From Mucilaginibacter terrae (GTDB lineage Bacteria; Bacteroidota; Bacteroidia; Sphingobacteriales; Sphingobacteriaceae), in contig NZ_JAVLVU010000001.1 in assembly GCF_031951985.1 (NCBI RefSeq), forward strand, positions 2,852,001 to 2,916,000: a stretch of DNA of 64,000 nucleotides, in the 5' to 3' direction. The notes beneath the pieces are model-generated. The model saw only the letters and a program-made list of their open reading frames with translations, was not told the DNA's origin and did no database searches. Below are positions 16,814 through 24,699 of the stretch, piece by piece. Both the position numbers and the translations under genes were made by a program. Numbering within the stretch: the first letter of the stretch is position 1; each line of letters opens with the position of its first letter.

Positions 16814-17935
16814 ATGACTGAGAACGCGAAGCATCTCCGCATACTTAATATGATAGAGGAGATTGAAGATTATGCTATCATATTGTTAGATAGCAACGGC
16901 AATATCGAAAACTGGAATAAAGGTGCGCAACGCATTAAAGGATACAATCCCCATGAGATCATTGGCCAGAATTTCAGGATATTTTATACCCCGGCCGACC
17001 AGGCTATTAAAAAGCCCGAAACCCTTATTAATATAGCGCGTACCAAAGGCCGTGCCATTGACGAAGGATGGCGGTTGCGTAAAGATGGAACCCGATTTTG
17101 GGGAAGTATTACCATAACCGCCATACACGATAAAGCGCGCCAAGTAATTGGCTTTACCAAAGTTACACGCGATTTAACCGATAAAATGTTGGCTGGCGAA
17201 GCCATAAGCCAACATTTGGATCAACTCAAGATTCAAAACCTGGAACTGGAACAGTTTGTGTACATAGCATCTCACGATTTGCAGGAGCCGCTGCTCACCA
17301 TTGGTAATTTTATTGAAATGCTAAAGGTTGATTACGGTCCGGTATTACAAGACGATGATGCGCAGTTGTACTTAGGATTTATTGAAGATGCGGCATCGCG
17401 TATGCGCAACCTCATTAAAGACCTGCTGGATTACTCGCGGCTTGGCAAAACCAAACAAACCGAACAAGTTGACATTAACGAACTGCTGCAGCACCTCATA
17501 AGCGATTTAGATACCCGAATTACGGCATCCGGTACGCAAATTAACTTTAACAATTTGCCAACGGTAACCGGGTACCGTACCGAGTTGAGGCAGCTTTTTC
17601 AAAATTTGATTACCAACGCTATTAAGTTTGGCAAAAAAGAGGTTAGCCCGGTAATTAACATTTCGGCAAAACAGCATGAGGCCGGCGGCTGGGCGTTTAC
17701 CGTGCAGGATAACGGCATAGGCATCGAACCTAAATATCACGAAAAAATATTCCTGATATTTCAGCGGTTGCATAACCGTGATGAGTATCCGGGAAATGGT
17801 ATTGGTTTAGCCAATTGCAAAAAAATAGCGGCCATGCATGGTGGCGATATTGGTGTACAATCGGCACCGGGAACAGGAAGTAGTTTTTATTTTACATTAA
17901 ATATAGAAGGCCAGGAAAAGGATGACAAAAATTAA
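16814..17935 (+). CDS. PAS-domain sensor histidine kinase (cytoplasmic)
   Basis: 373 residues with no membrane segment. A PAS domain (about 10-125, WNKGAQRIKGYNPHEIIGQNF) is followed by a HisKA dimerisation helix with the phosphorylated His154 (IASHDLQEPL) and an ATPase domain with N box LITNAIKFGKK and G box GNGIGLANCKK. SHDLQEPL is the phytochrome-kinase type of H box. It overlaps the next gene, a single-domain response regulator, by 14 bp, so they very probably form a phosphorelay pair. The 277 bp upstream show no obvious promoter. Confidence 0.92.
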   Translation: MTENAKHLRILNMIEEIEDYAIILLDSNGNIENWNKGAQRIKGYNPHEIIGQNFRIFYTPADQAIKKPETLINIARTKGRAIDEGWRLRKDGTRFWGSITITAIHDKARQVIGFTKVTRDLTDKMLAGEAISQHLDQLKIQNLELEQFVYIASHDLQEPLLTIGNFIEMLKVDYGPVLQDDDAQLYLGFIEDAASRMRNLIKDLLDYSRLGKTKQTEQVDINELLQHLISDLDTRITASGTQINFNNLPTVTGYRTELRQLFQNLITNAIKFGKKEVSPVINISAKQHEAGGWAFTVQDNGIGIEPKYHEKIFLIFQRLHNRDEYPGNGIGLANCKKIAAMHGGDIGVQSAPGTGSSFYFTLNIEGQEKDDKN

Positions 17936-18380
17936 GGATTTGGATTGTGTGTTGCTGATTGATGATGACAGGCCGACTAACTTTCTCCACAAAAGAGTAA
18001 TAGAAAAAACAGGACTTGAAGTAGAAGTACAGGCACACACATCGGCAACCGATGCCCTGGAATTTTTAACATCCACCGGTAAGTATGCAGGTACAGAGCT
18101 ATTAACCCGCCCCGGGATAATTTTTTTAGATATAAATATGCCCGGCATGAACGGCTGGGAATTTATGGAAGAGTATAAACAACTTTCGCCAAGCCAAAAA
18201 GCGCGCATAGTGGTTATTATGCTTACCACCTCGTTAAACGCCGACGACCGCGACCGCGCACTGAACGACGACCATATTGCCACCTTTTACCACAAACCCC
18301 TCCGCACCGAAATGGTAATGGAACTGGTAAACAAACATTTCAGCTTAGGCGAAGATGGACCGAGCCCGGAACTGAATTAA
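17922..18380 (+). CDS. Single-domain response regulator
   Basis: The 152-residue protein is a receiver domain only: acidic pocket LLIDDDRP, phospho-acceptor Asp70 (FLDINMPGMNGWEF) and Lys125 (FYHKPL). There is no output domain, so it probably acts through protein contacts, as Rcp1-like partners of PAS/phytochrome kinases do. It overlaps the kinase gene by 14 bp. Confidence 0.92.
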   Translation: MTKIKDLDCVLLIDDDRPTNFLHKRVIEKTGLEVEVQAHTSATDALEFLTSTGKYAGTELLTRPGIIFLDINMPGMNGWEFMEEYKQLSPSQKARIVVIMLTTSLNADDRDRALNDDHIATFYHKPLRTEMVMELVNKHFSLGEDGPSPELN

Positions 18381-18401
18381 TTGTTTATTAAAGACATATG
18401 C

Positions 18402-18436
18402 AGCCACGCTAAATAATAGTGTGGCTGTTTTGTTTT
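18402..18436 (+). terminator. Intrinsic terminator of the kinase-regulator pair
   Basis: AGCCACGCTA and TAGTGTGGCT form a stem with one wobble and a 5-base loop, followed by GTTTTGTTTT. Confidence 0.75.
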
Positions 18437-18466
18437 ATATTGGCTTGTTTGTAATATAGCTCCATA

Positions 18467-19018
18467 ATGCCACTAACTATACTACTGCTGCTTTCACTAA
18501 TTCAATCCACTGTATTGTATTTGGATGCCGATTTAAAACGTGCCAAACACATCTTAAGAAATGAGCATGGTATATGGTTAAGTAAAGAAGATGAGCTATA
18601 TACTTTGAACGTGTTAGAGCCTTATGCAAAAACAGATCTGACTAAATTTAAATTTTCATCCCGAAAAGAAGGAAAGTATATTGTAGGTTGCTGGAAGCAT
18701 AGAGGCAAAAAGAAGTTAGAAATTTATCAAGTAGAAACCACATTACATGTAGATAGTGTTTTTGAAACTGCTAATTATACAGATCTGACAGGGAAAAGAA
18801 CAGTTGAACATACTCATATAGTTACGGAATTTAGATACCGCACGTACATTATTAATGATAGTAAAAAGCCACAGCTCATCTTTACCATAGCAACCAAAGG
18901 CGAACAATTGAATTATTCGATAGGCAAACACACTGTTTATCCGATGTATGAAAGCATTCCGGTAGGGCTATTAACTCCGGATGAAAAGACAATATTGAAA
19001 GTTATTGCCAAAAACTAA
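18467..19018 (+). CDS. Uncharacterised protein with N-terminal hydrophobic segment
   Basis: 183 residues, not recognised. The first 20 residues (MPLTILLLLSLIQSTVLYLD) are hydrophobic, suggesting a signal peptide or anchor. The rest is rich in Lys, Thr and Tyr with alternating beta-like segments. No catalytic motif is visible. It sits alone between the regulator terminator and the rplM promoter, and its base composition looks more A+T-rich than its neighbours. Confidence 0.6.
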   Translation: MPLTILLLLSLIQSTVLYLDADLKRAKHILRNEHGIWLSKEDELYTLNVLEPYAKTDLTKFKFSSRKEGKYIVGCWKHRGKKKLEIYQVETTLHVDSVFETANYTDLTGKRTVEHTHIVTEFRYRTYIINDSKKPQLIFTIATKGEQLNYSIGKHTVYPMYESIPVGLLTPDEKTILKVIAKN

Positions 19019-19104
19019 ATAAGTCTTTTGCTTCATAATTATGACTCACACACAATTAAAGATAAAACCTGCTTTAATAGAGCCAAAATTTTCTATCAAA
19101 CCAC

Positions 19105-19134
19105 TTGTAAATTAAACATATACTCGTATCTTTG
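19105..19134 (+). promoter_or_regulatory. Promoter of the rplM ribosomal operon
   Basis: TTG (19105-19107), a 19-bp spacer and TATCTTTG (19127-19134): the best match to the Bacteroidota consensus in the window. The leader is about 53 nt and opens with a small hairpin (19139-19152). Confidence 0.75.
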
Positions 19135-19190
19135 CAGTCCCGAAATTACGGGGTATAGTAAACTGTTTAATATAATTTAATTTAAAGCAA

Positions 19191-19634
19191 GTGAATACGT
19201 TAAGTTACAAAACTGTCTCAGCCAACAAAAAGACCGTTAACAAACAATGGGTTGTTGTTGACGCACAAGGCGAGATTTTGGGGCGCTTGACCTCTAAGAT
19301 TGCTGCAATCATCAGAGGTAAACACAAACCAGGCTTCACTCCAAACGTAGACTGCGGTGATAACGTTATTGTTATCAACGCAGACAAGGTAAAACTGACC
19401 GGAAACAAATTTGCCGCCAAGCAATACGTTTCTTACACTGGTTACCCAGGTGGTCAGCGTTTCATTTCTCCTAAGGAGTTAATGGCTAAATTCCCTGAGC
19501 GCGTTATTGAAAAAGCCGTTCGTGGTATGTTACCTAAAAATCGTTTGGGCCGTGCAATCTATGGCAACCTGCATGTATATGCCGGTGCAGAGCATCCTCA
19601 TGCTGCGCAAAACCCAACAACCATTAACTTTTAA
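19191..19634 (+). CDS. rplM: 50S ribosomal protein uL13
   Basis: 147 residues with WVVVDAQGEILGRLTSKIA and the conserved VRGMLPKNRLGR. It starts with GTG at 19191; no other start fits the family N-terminus. First gene of rplM-rpsI-rpsB-tsf. Confidence 0.97.
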   Translation: MNTLSYKTVSANKKTVNKQWVVVDAQGEILGRLTSKIAAIIRGKHKPGFTPNVDCGDNVIVINADKVKLTGNKFAAKQYVSYTGYPGGQRFISPKELMAKFPERVIEKAVRGMLPKNRLGRAIYGNLHVYAGAEHPHAAQNPTTINF

Positions 19635-19653
19635 TTTTTAAGGAGAAAAACAA

Positions 19654-20040
19654 ATGCCAACAACTAACACTTCAGGCAGAAGAAAAACAGCTGTTGCCCG
19701 CGTTTACTTAAACGAAGGTGCAGGTGCCCTTACCGTTAACGGTAAAGATTACAAAGAATACTTCCCTACTTTACCTTTACAGTACGTTGCAACGCAATCG
19801 TTATTAGTATCTGGTAGCGAAGGTAAATTCGACATTATTGCAAACGTTGCAGGTGGTGGTGTAAAAGGACAGGCTGAGGCCGTTCGTTTAGCTATTGCTA
19901 AAGCTATTGTTGAACTTGATGCTGAAAAGAAACCGGCATTGCGTGCTAAAGGTTTAATGACCCGTGATGACCGTATGGTTGAGCGTAAGAAACCAGGCCG
20001 TCGCAAAGCTCGTAGAAAATTCCAATTCAGTAAACGTTAA
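19654..20040 (+). CDS. rpsI: 30S ribosomal protein uS9
   Basis: 128 residues with GRRKTAVARVYL and the terminal KKPGRRKARRKFQFSKR, whose C-terminal Lys-Arg reaches the P-site tRNA. It follows rplM by 19 bp, the near-universal pairing. Confidence 0.97.
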   Translation: MPTTNTSGRRKTAVARVYLNEGAGALTVNGKDYKEYFPTLPLQYVATQSLLVSGSEGKFDIIANVAGGGVKGQAEAVRLAIAKAIVELDAEKKPALRAKGLMTRDDRMVERKKPGRRKARRKFQFSKR

Positions 20041-20059
20041 TCTTAAGGAGGACACAACA

Positions 20060-20923
20060 ATGGCAAGAACAACATATCAGGATTTACTGGATGCAGGTGT
20101 ACACTTTGGTCACCTTACCCGCAAATGGGACCCGAAAATGGCTCAGTACATTTTCATGGAGCGTAACGGTATCCACATTATCGACTTAAACAAAACCTTA
20201 ACTAAGGTTGAAGAGGCTGCTGCCGCTATAAAACAAATCGTAAAATCAGGCCGTAAGGTTTTGTTTGTTGCTACCAAGAAACAAGCAAAAGACATCGTTG
20301 CCGATTATGCAAAATCAGTAAACATGCCTTTCGTAACCGAGCGTTGGTTAGGTGGTATGTTAACTAACTTTGCTACCGTACGCAAGTCGATCAAAAAGAT
20401 GTCGAACATCGATAAATTGACTAAAGACGGTACTTACAGCAACCTTTCTAAAAAAGAGCGTTTGATGATTCAGCGTGAGCGTATTAAACTGGAAGCATTA
20501 TTAGGCGGTATTGCCGACCTTAACCGCTTACCGGCTGCGCTTTTCCTTATCGACGTTAAGAAAGAACACATCGCAGTTTCTGAAGCATTAAAGTTAAATA
20601 TCCCAACCTTTGCAATGGTGGATACTAACTCTGATCCTTCAAACATCGATTTCCCTATCCCTGCTAACGATGACGCTACCAAATCAATTTCATTGGTTAC
20701 CGGTGTTATCATCAAAGCAATTCAGGAAGGTTTAGATGAGCGTAAACGCGATAAAGAAGACGAAGCTGAAAAAGAAGGTGCAGCTGCAAAATCTAAAGTT
20801 GACGGTGGCGAAGCTGCTTCAACCGAAGGTGGCCGCAAAAGAAGAGGCGCTGTAACTGCTGAGGCAGAAACTGAAGCTCCTGTTGCTGAAGCCGAAGCCC
20901 CTGCTGAGTCTACAGAAGAGTAA
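20060..20923 (+). CDS. rpsB: 30S ribosomal protein uS2
   Basis: 287 residues. The open frame runs back into rpsI (19964), but the true start is ATG 20060, preceded by AAGGAGG at 20045-20051, a rare clear Shine-Dalgarno site in this window. Residues 1-230 are canonical (GVHFGHLTRKWDPKM, RLPAALFLIDVKKEHIAV). A Glu/Ala-rich tail of about 50 residues, with a GGRKRRGAV island, extends beyond the usual end, as in many Bacteroidota S2 proteins. Confidence 0.96.
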   Translation: MARTTYQDLLDAGVHFGHLTRKWDPKMAQYIFMERNGIHIIDLNKTLTKVEEAAAAIKQIVKSGRKVLFVATKKQAKDIVADYAKSVNMPFVTERWLGGMLTNFATVRKSIKKMSNIDKLTKDGTYSNLSKKERLMIQRERIKLEALLGGIADLNRLPAALFLIDVKKEHIAVSEALKLNIPTFAMVDTNSDPSNIDFPIPANDDATKSISLVTGVIIKAIQEGLDERKRDKEDEAEKEGAAAKSKVDGGEAASTEGGRKRRGAVTAEAETEAPVAEAEAPAESTEE

Positions 20924-20932
20924 ATAAATTTA

Positions 20933-21063
20933 TTGTGAGTTGTCAGTTGTAAGTTATCAGCATTAAGGTGCTGTTAATTTGCAGTTGGCAACTTTCAATT
21001 TAAGAATAAATCATTCATCTTTGCTGTGAGCTATCTGACAACAGACAACCCACAACAGATAAC
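20933..21063. repeat. Imperfect inverted repeat, GTTGTC word type
   Basis: The left arm (20933-20960, TTGTGAGTTGTCAGTTGT...) matches the complement of the right arm (21031-21063) with a few mismatches. It fills the rpsB-tsf gap and encloses a possible -7 box for tsf (CATCTTTG, 21016-21023). Confidence 0.6.
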
Positions 21064-21077
21064 AATTAAAAAAAACA

Positions 21078-21929
21078 ATGTCTACAGTACAAATTTCTGC
21101 ATCAGACGTAAATAAACTGCGCCAGCAAACAGGTGCAGGTATGATGGACTGCAAAAAAGCTTTAACCGAAACCAACGGTGACTTTGAAGCAGCTATTGAC
21201 TTTTTAAGAAAAAAAGGCGCTAAAGTTGCTGCCAGCCGTCAAGACAGAGAATCAAACGAAGGTGTAGTTATTGCACGTACTTCTGAAGATGGTAAAAAAG
21301 GTGTAATTGTTGAACTTAACTGCGAAACTGATTTCGTGGCTAAAAATGCTGAGTTTATTGCATTTGCTAACGCTGTTGCAAACGAAGCCGTACAACACTT
21401 ACCTGAAACTGCTGAAGGTGTTAACGCTTTAGAAATTGATACCGAAACCGGTCGCACTACAATCGGCGAGGCTATCACTGCCATGACCGGTAAAATAGGC
21501 GAAAAAATCGGTGTATCTAAATACGCTGTATTAGAAGGCGAAAAAGTGGTTGCTTACATTCACGGCAACTTCCGTTTAGGTGTATTGGTAGGCTTAAGTG
21601 CAAACCCTGCAGGTGCTGATGAAGCCGGTAAAGACGTAGCTATGCAAATTGCTGCCATGAACCCTGCCGCTTTAGATAAAGGTGATGTTGATGCAAGCAT
21701 TATTGAGCGCGAAATGGAAATTGCTAAAGAGCAAATTCGTGCCGAAGGTAAACCAGAAGCAATGGTTGAAAAAATTGCTGCCGGTAAACTGAACAAATTC
21801 TACAAAGACTCAACCCTGTTAAACCAGGAGTTTGTAAAAGATTCATCAAAAAGCGTTGCTCAGTTTTTAGAGAGCGTTGATAAAGGCTTAACGGTAACTG
21901 CTTTCAAGCGAGTTGCTTTAGGAGCTTAA
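21078..21929 (+). CDS. tsf: Translation elongation factor Ts
   Basis: 283 residues with the N-terminal LRQQTGAGMMDCKKAL and VELNCETDFVAKN signatures. It is the nucleotide exchange factor for EF-Tu. It follows rpsB as usual; the intervening 154 bp hold the GTTGTC-type inverted repeat and a possible extra promoter. A strong terminator follows. Confidence 0.97.
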   Translation: MSTVQISASDVNKLRQQTGAGMMDCKKALTETNGDFEAAIDFLRKKGAKVAASRQDRESNEGVVIARTSEDGKKGVIVELNCETDFVAKNAEFIAFANAVANEAVQHLPETAEGVNALEIDTETGRTTIGEAITAMTGKIGEKIGVSKYAVLEGEKVVAYIHGNFRLGVLVGLSANPAGADEAGKDVAMQIAAMNPAALDKGDVDASIIEREMEIAKEQIRAEGKPEAMVEKIAAGKLNKFYKDSTLLNQEFVKDSSKSVAQFLESVDKGLTVTAFKRVALGA

Positions 21930-21935
21930 TATTAT

Positions 21936-21969
21936 TATCCCCGCCTTTTACAAGGCGGGGATTTTTTTT
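21936..21969 (+). terminator. Intrinsic terminator of tsf
   Basis: CCCCGCCTT and AAGGCGGGG form a perfect 9-bp stem with a 4-base loop, followed by eight T. Confidence 0.95.
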
Positions 21970-21989
21970 GCCTTTACTTTTTTAATTTT

Positions 21990-23120
21990 ATGCTAACAGC
22001 GCTGTACAACACCCAAATTGTATCTGCCGGTACTATATGCCCGGGCAAAGCTGTTATTATTGAGGGCGAACAAATAACCGCCATCGTTAACGAAGCCGAC
22101 ATTCCCGAAGAAGCTGATAAAATAGATCTCGACGGCGCTTACCTTGCTCCCGGGCTTATTGATTTGCAAATTTACGGCGCAGGTAATAGCTTGTTCGGGG
22201 GTATACCAACCGCCGATGCCTTGCAGGATATGGAAAACATTTTGCTCTCCCAAGGCTGCACAGGCTTTTTTGCAACCGTAGCAACCAACAGTAATGATGT
22301 GGTGCTTGCTGCAATTGAGGCTGCCAAACAATGGCGCAAGCATAGTAATGGTAACTTTTTAGGCTTACACCTGGAAGGGCCTTACCTTAACCCCAAACGC
22401 AAAGGCGCTCACCCCGAGCATTTCATCAAGAAAGCAACTTTGGCAGAGGTGCAACACTGGCTTGAACTGGGCGCAAGAGAAATAAAAATGATCACCCTTG
22501 CTCCTGAATTACAGGATGAGGAAGTTATTGCTTACCTGAACGCACAGGGTATTATTTTATCATCAGGCCATAGTAATGCTACCTACCGGCAGGGCAAACG
22601 CTTTTTAGGTAAAACCATTCAGGCGGTTACGCATTTATACAATGCCATGCCACCTATGCACCACCGCGAACCGGGTATTATTCCGGCTATTTTTGAGGAA
22701 CGCCCTTACACCAGTATTGTGGCCGACGGCATACATGTTGATTATGCCATGGTACGCCTAGCCAAGCGTGAACTGGGTGATAAGCTTTTCTTAATTACCG
22801 ATGCGGTAACAGAAGCCCGGAGCGGCGCCTACCAGCATCGTAAAGATGGCAATCGGTACGTTATGCCCGATGGCACCCTGTCTGGCTCGGCATTAACCAT
22901 GCTCAAGGCAGTGCAAAATTGCGTGCAACACGCCGGCATTGATTTGGCCGAGGCGGTTAACATGGCCTCGCTTTACCCGGCACAACTGGCGGGTTTAACA
23001 ACGAAAGGAAAAGTAGAGGCCGGATATGACGCAGATTTAGTTATTTTTGATGCGGCGTTTAATACAGCGTTTACAATTTATAAAGGTAAAAGGCACACAA
23101 AATCAATCAACCACATATAA
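21990..23120 (+). CDS. nagA: N-acetylglucosamine-6-phosphate deacetylase
   Basis: The 376-residue amidohydrolase has [15 protein letters not shown] (metal-binding Glu), SGHSNAT and THLYNAMPP (metal-binding His), and LITDAV with the catalytic Asp. The N-terminal site reads [10 protein letters not shown], with Gln where other amidohydrolases have HxH; this is normal for NagA. It makes glucosamine-6-phosphate in amino-sugar recycling. It lies 18 bp upstream of pyrH and may be cotranscribed with it. Confidence 0.93.
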   Translation: MLTALYNTQIVSAGTICPGKAVIIEGEQITAIVNEADIPEEADKIDLDGAYLAPGLIDLQIYGAGNSLFGGIPTADALQDMENILLSQGCTGFFATVATNSNDVVLAAIEAAKQWRKHSNGNFLGLHLEGPYLNPKRKGAHPEHFIKKATLAEVQHWLELGAREIKMITLAPELQDEEVIAYLNAQGIILSSGHSNATYRQGKRFLGKTIQAVTHLYNAMPPMHHREPGIIPAIFEERPYTSIVADGIHVDYAMVRLAKRELGDKLFLITDAVTEARSGAYQHRKDGNRYVMPDGTLSGSALTMLKAVQNCVQHAGIDLAEAVNMASLYPAQLAGLTTKGKVEAGYDADLVIFDAAFNTAFTIYKGKRHTKSINHI

Positions 23121-23137
23121 TAAAATCATTTATCTGC

Positions 23138-23842
23138 ATGAAATACGACAGAATTTTGCTGAAGCTTAGCGGCGAATCATTAATGGGCGAACGCCAGTAC
23201 GGTATTGATAACAACCGCGTACTGCAATATGCTCACGACATTAAAAGTGTGGTTGATGCCGGTATACAGGTAGCCATAGTAGTAGGCGGAGGCAATATAT
23301 TCAGAGGATTAAGTGCCGAAAAATCGGGCATGGAACGTGCTCAGGCTGATTATATGGGCATGCTGGCCACCGTAATTAACTGTATGGCTTTGCAAAGCGC
23401 CCTTGAAGGAATTGGTGTTGACACCCGCCTGCAATCGGCCATTAAAATGGAGCAGATTTGTGAGCCATACATCCGTCGTCGTGCTATGGCGCATTTAGAG
23501 AGTGGCAAGGTAGTTATATTTGGTGCCGGTACCGGTAACCCATACTTTACTACCGATACGGCTGCATCATTACGTGCCATCGAAATTAAAGCCGACGTAG
23601 TGTTAAAAGGTACCCGCGTTGACGGCATTTATACCGCCGACCCGGAGAAAGATCCATCTGCAACCCGTTACGACGAAGTAAGCTTTAACGAAGTATACGC
23701 CAAAGGCCTAAATGTAATGGATATGACCGCCTTTACCCTTTGCCAGGAGAACAACCTGCCTATCATCGTGTTTGATATGAACCGCGAAGGCAACTTTATG
23801 AAAATTGCCCAGGGCGAACCGGTAGGAACTATCGTAAAATAA
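23138..23842 (+). CDS. pyrH: UMP kinase
   Basis: 234 residues of the amino-acid-kinase fold: [10 protein letters not shown] at the start, [10 protein letters not shown], and [17 protein letters not shown]. It phosphorylates UMP to UDP. It precedes frr as in many bacteria, though here an inverted repeat and a separate promoter lie between them. Confidence 0.96.
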   Translation: MKYDRILLKLSGESLMGERQYGIDNNRVLQYAHDIKSVVDAGIQVAIVVGGGNIFRGLSAEKSGMERAQADYMGMLATVINCMALQSALEGIGVDTRLQSAIKMEQICEPYIRRRAMAHLESGKVVIFGAGTGNPYFTTDTAASLRAIEIKADVVLKGTRVDGIYTADPEKDPSATRYDEVSFNEVYAKGLNVMDMTAFTLCQENNLPIIVFDMNREGNFMKIAQGEPVGTIVK

Positions 23843-23846
23843 GTTT

Positions 23847-23940
23847 TAGAATCAAGAATACAGAGTCAGGAATCAAGAAAAGGAATTAAAAGTATAGCAA
23901 GTCAAAAGTCTTGAATCTTGATTCTTGGCTCTTGACTCTA
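23847..23940. repeat. Imperfect inverted repeat, TCAAGAAT word type
   Basis: The left arm 23847-23878 pairs with the right arm 23909-23940. Word content is the same as at 14468-14589 and in the two units flanking miaE. TTG at 23925-23927 inside the right arm is at the right place for the frr -33 element. Confidence 0.7.
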
Positions 23941-23954
23941 TTTTAATACCTTTG
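23925..23954 (+). promoter_or_regulatory. Promoter of frr
   Basis: TTG (23925-23927), 19 bp, TACCTTTG (23947-23954), a full TAnnTTTG match. The -33 element lies in the repeat arm, with the same geometry as at miaE. Confidence 0.65.
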
Positions 23955-23976
23955 CATACCTAAAAATAAATTACCA

Positions 23977-24540
23977 ATGAGCGAACTCATTAAAAAACAA
24001 CTGAATGATGCAAAAGCTTTAATGGAAAAAGCAATTGTACATGCAGATAACGAATTAGCTAAAATACGCGCAGGCAAAGCAAGCCCTGCTATGCTTGATG
24101 GCATTAATGTAGACTACTACGGTACCCCAACACCATTAACCCAGATAGGCAGTGTAAATACACCTGATGCCCGTACTATAGTAATTCAACCTTGGGAAAA
24201 AACACTGTTGGTTGCTATCGAAAAGGCCATCAAAGAATCGCAGCTGGGTTTAAATCCGCAAAACGATGGTTCTATTATTCGCATTAATGTACCACCTTTA
24301 ACCGAAGAGCGCCGTCGTGAATTGGTTAAACGTTTAAAAGGCGAAGCCGAGAATGGTAAAGTAGCTGTACGTAACATTCGTAAAGACATCAACGACAAGA
24401 TCAGAAAACTTAAAACCGAAGGCGTATCAGAAGACGAGATGAAAACCGGCGAAGGTGAAGTGCAAAAATTAGTTGATGCATACATCATTAAAATCGACCA
24501 GTTAGCCGATGCTAAGGAAAAAGATATAATGACGGTGTAA
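23977..24540 (+). CDS. frr: Ribosome recycling factor
   Basis: 187 residues with KIRAGKASPAMLDGINVDYYG, IQPWEK and LTEERRRELVK, all diagnostic. It splits post-termination ribosomes together with EF-G. It has its own promoter and a downstream terminator. Confidence 0.97.
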   Translation: MSELIKKQLNDAKALMEKAIVHADNELAKIRAGKASPAMLDGINVDYYGTPTPLTQIGSVNTPDARTIVIQPWEKTLLVAIEKAIKESQLGLNPQNDGSIIRINVPPLTEERRRELVKRLKGEAENGKVAVRNIRKDINDKIRKLKTEGVSEDEMKTGEGEVQKLVDAYIIKIDQLADAKEKDIMTV

Positions 24541-24541
24541 A

Positions 24542-24574
24542 CCCCCTCTAAATCTCCCCCAAAGGGGGAGACTT
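24542..24574. repeat. 33-bp intergenic repeat with CTCCCCC/GGGGGAG hairpin
   Basis: Identical, in inverted orientation, to 42021-42053. It includes a TCTCCCCC-AAA-GGGGGAGA hairpin and is followed by a second C/G-rich palindromic block to about 24627. Confidence 0.85.
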
Positions 24575-24646
24575 GCAGTAATTTAGCCCCCTCCCCTTCG
24601 GGGAGGGTCGGGGTGGGGTTAGGGGTTGTTAACCCAAAGTCAAATT

Positions 24647-24687
24647 AAAGGGAATGAGTCAATGGCATCATTCCCTTTTCTATTTTT
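24647..24687 (+). terminator. Terminator-like hairpin after frr
   Basis: AAAGGGAATGA and TCATTCCCTTT form an 11-bp perfect stem with a 10-base loop, followed by a T-rich stretch. Confidence 0.8.
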
Positions 24688-24688
24688 G
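24681..24688 (+). promoter_or_regulatory. -7 element of the first ABC exporter gene
   Basis: TATTTTTG fits TAnnTTTG and ends 11 bp before the ATG at 24700; it lies in the tail of the frr terminator. Confidence 0.45.
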
Positions 24689-24699
24689 TTCCCTGTACC

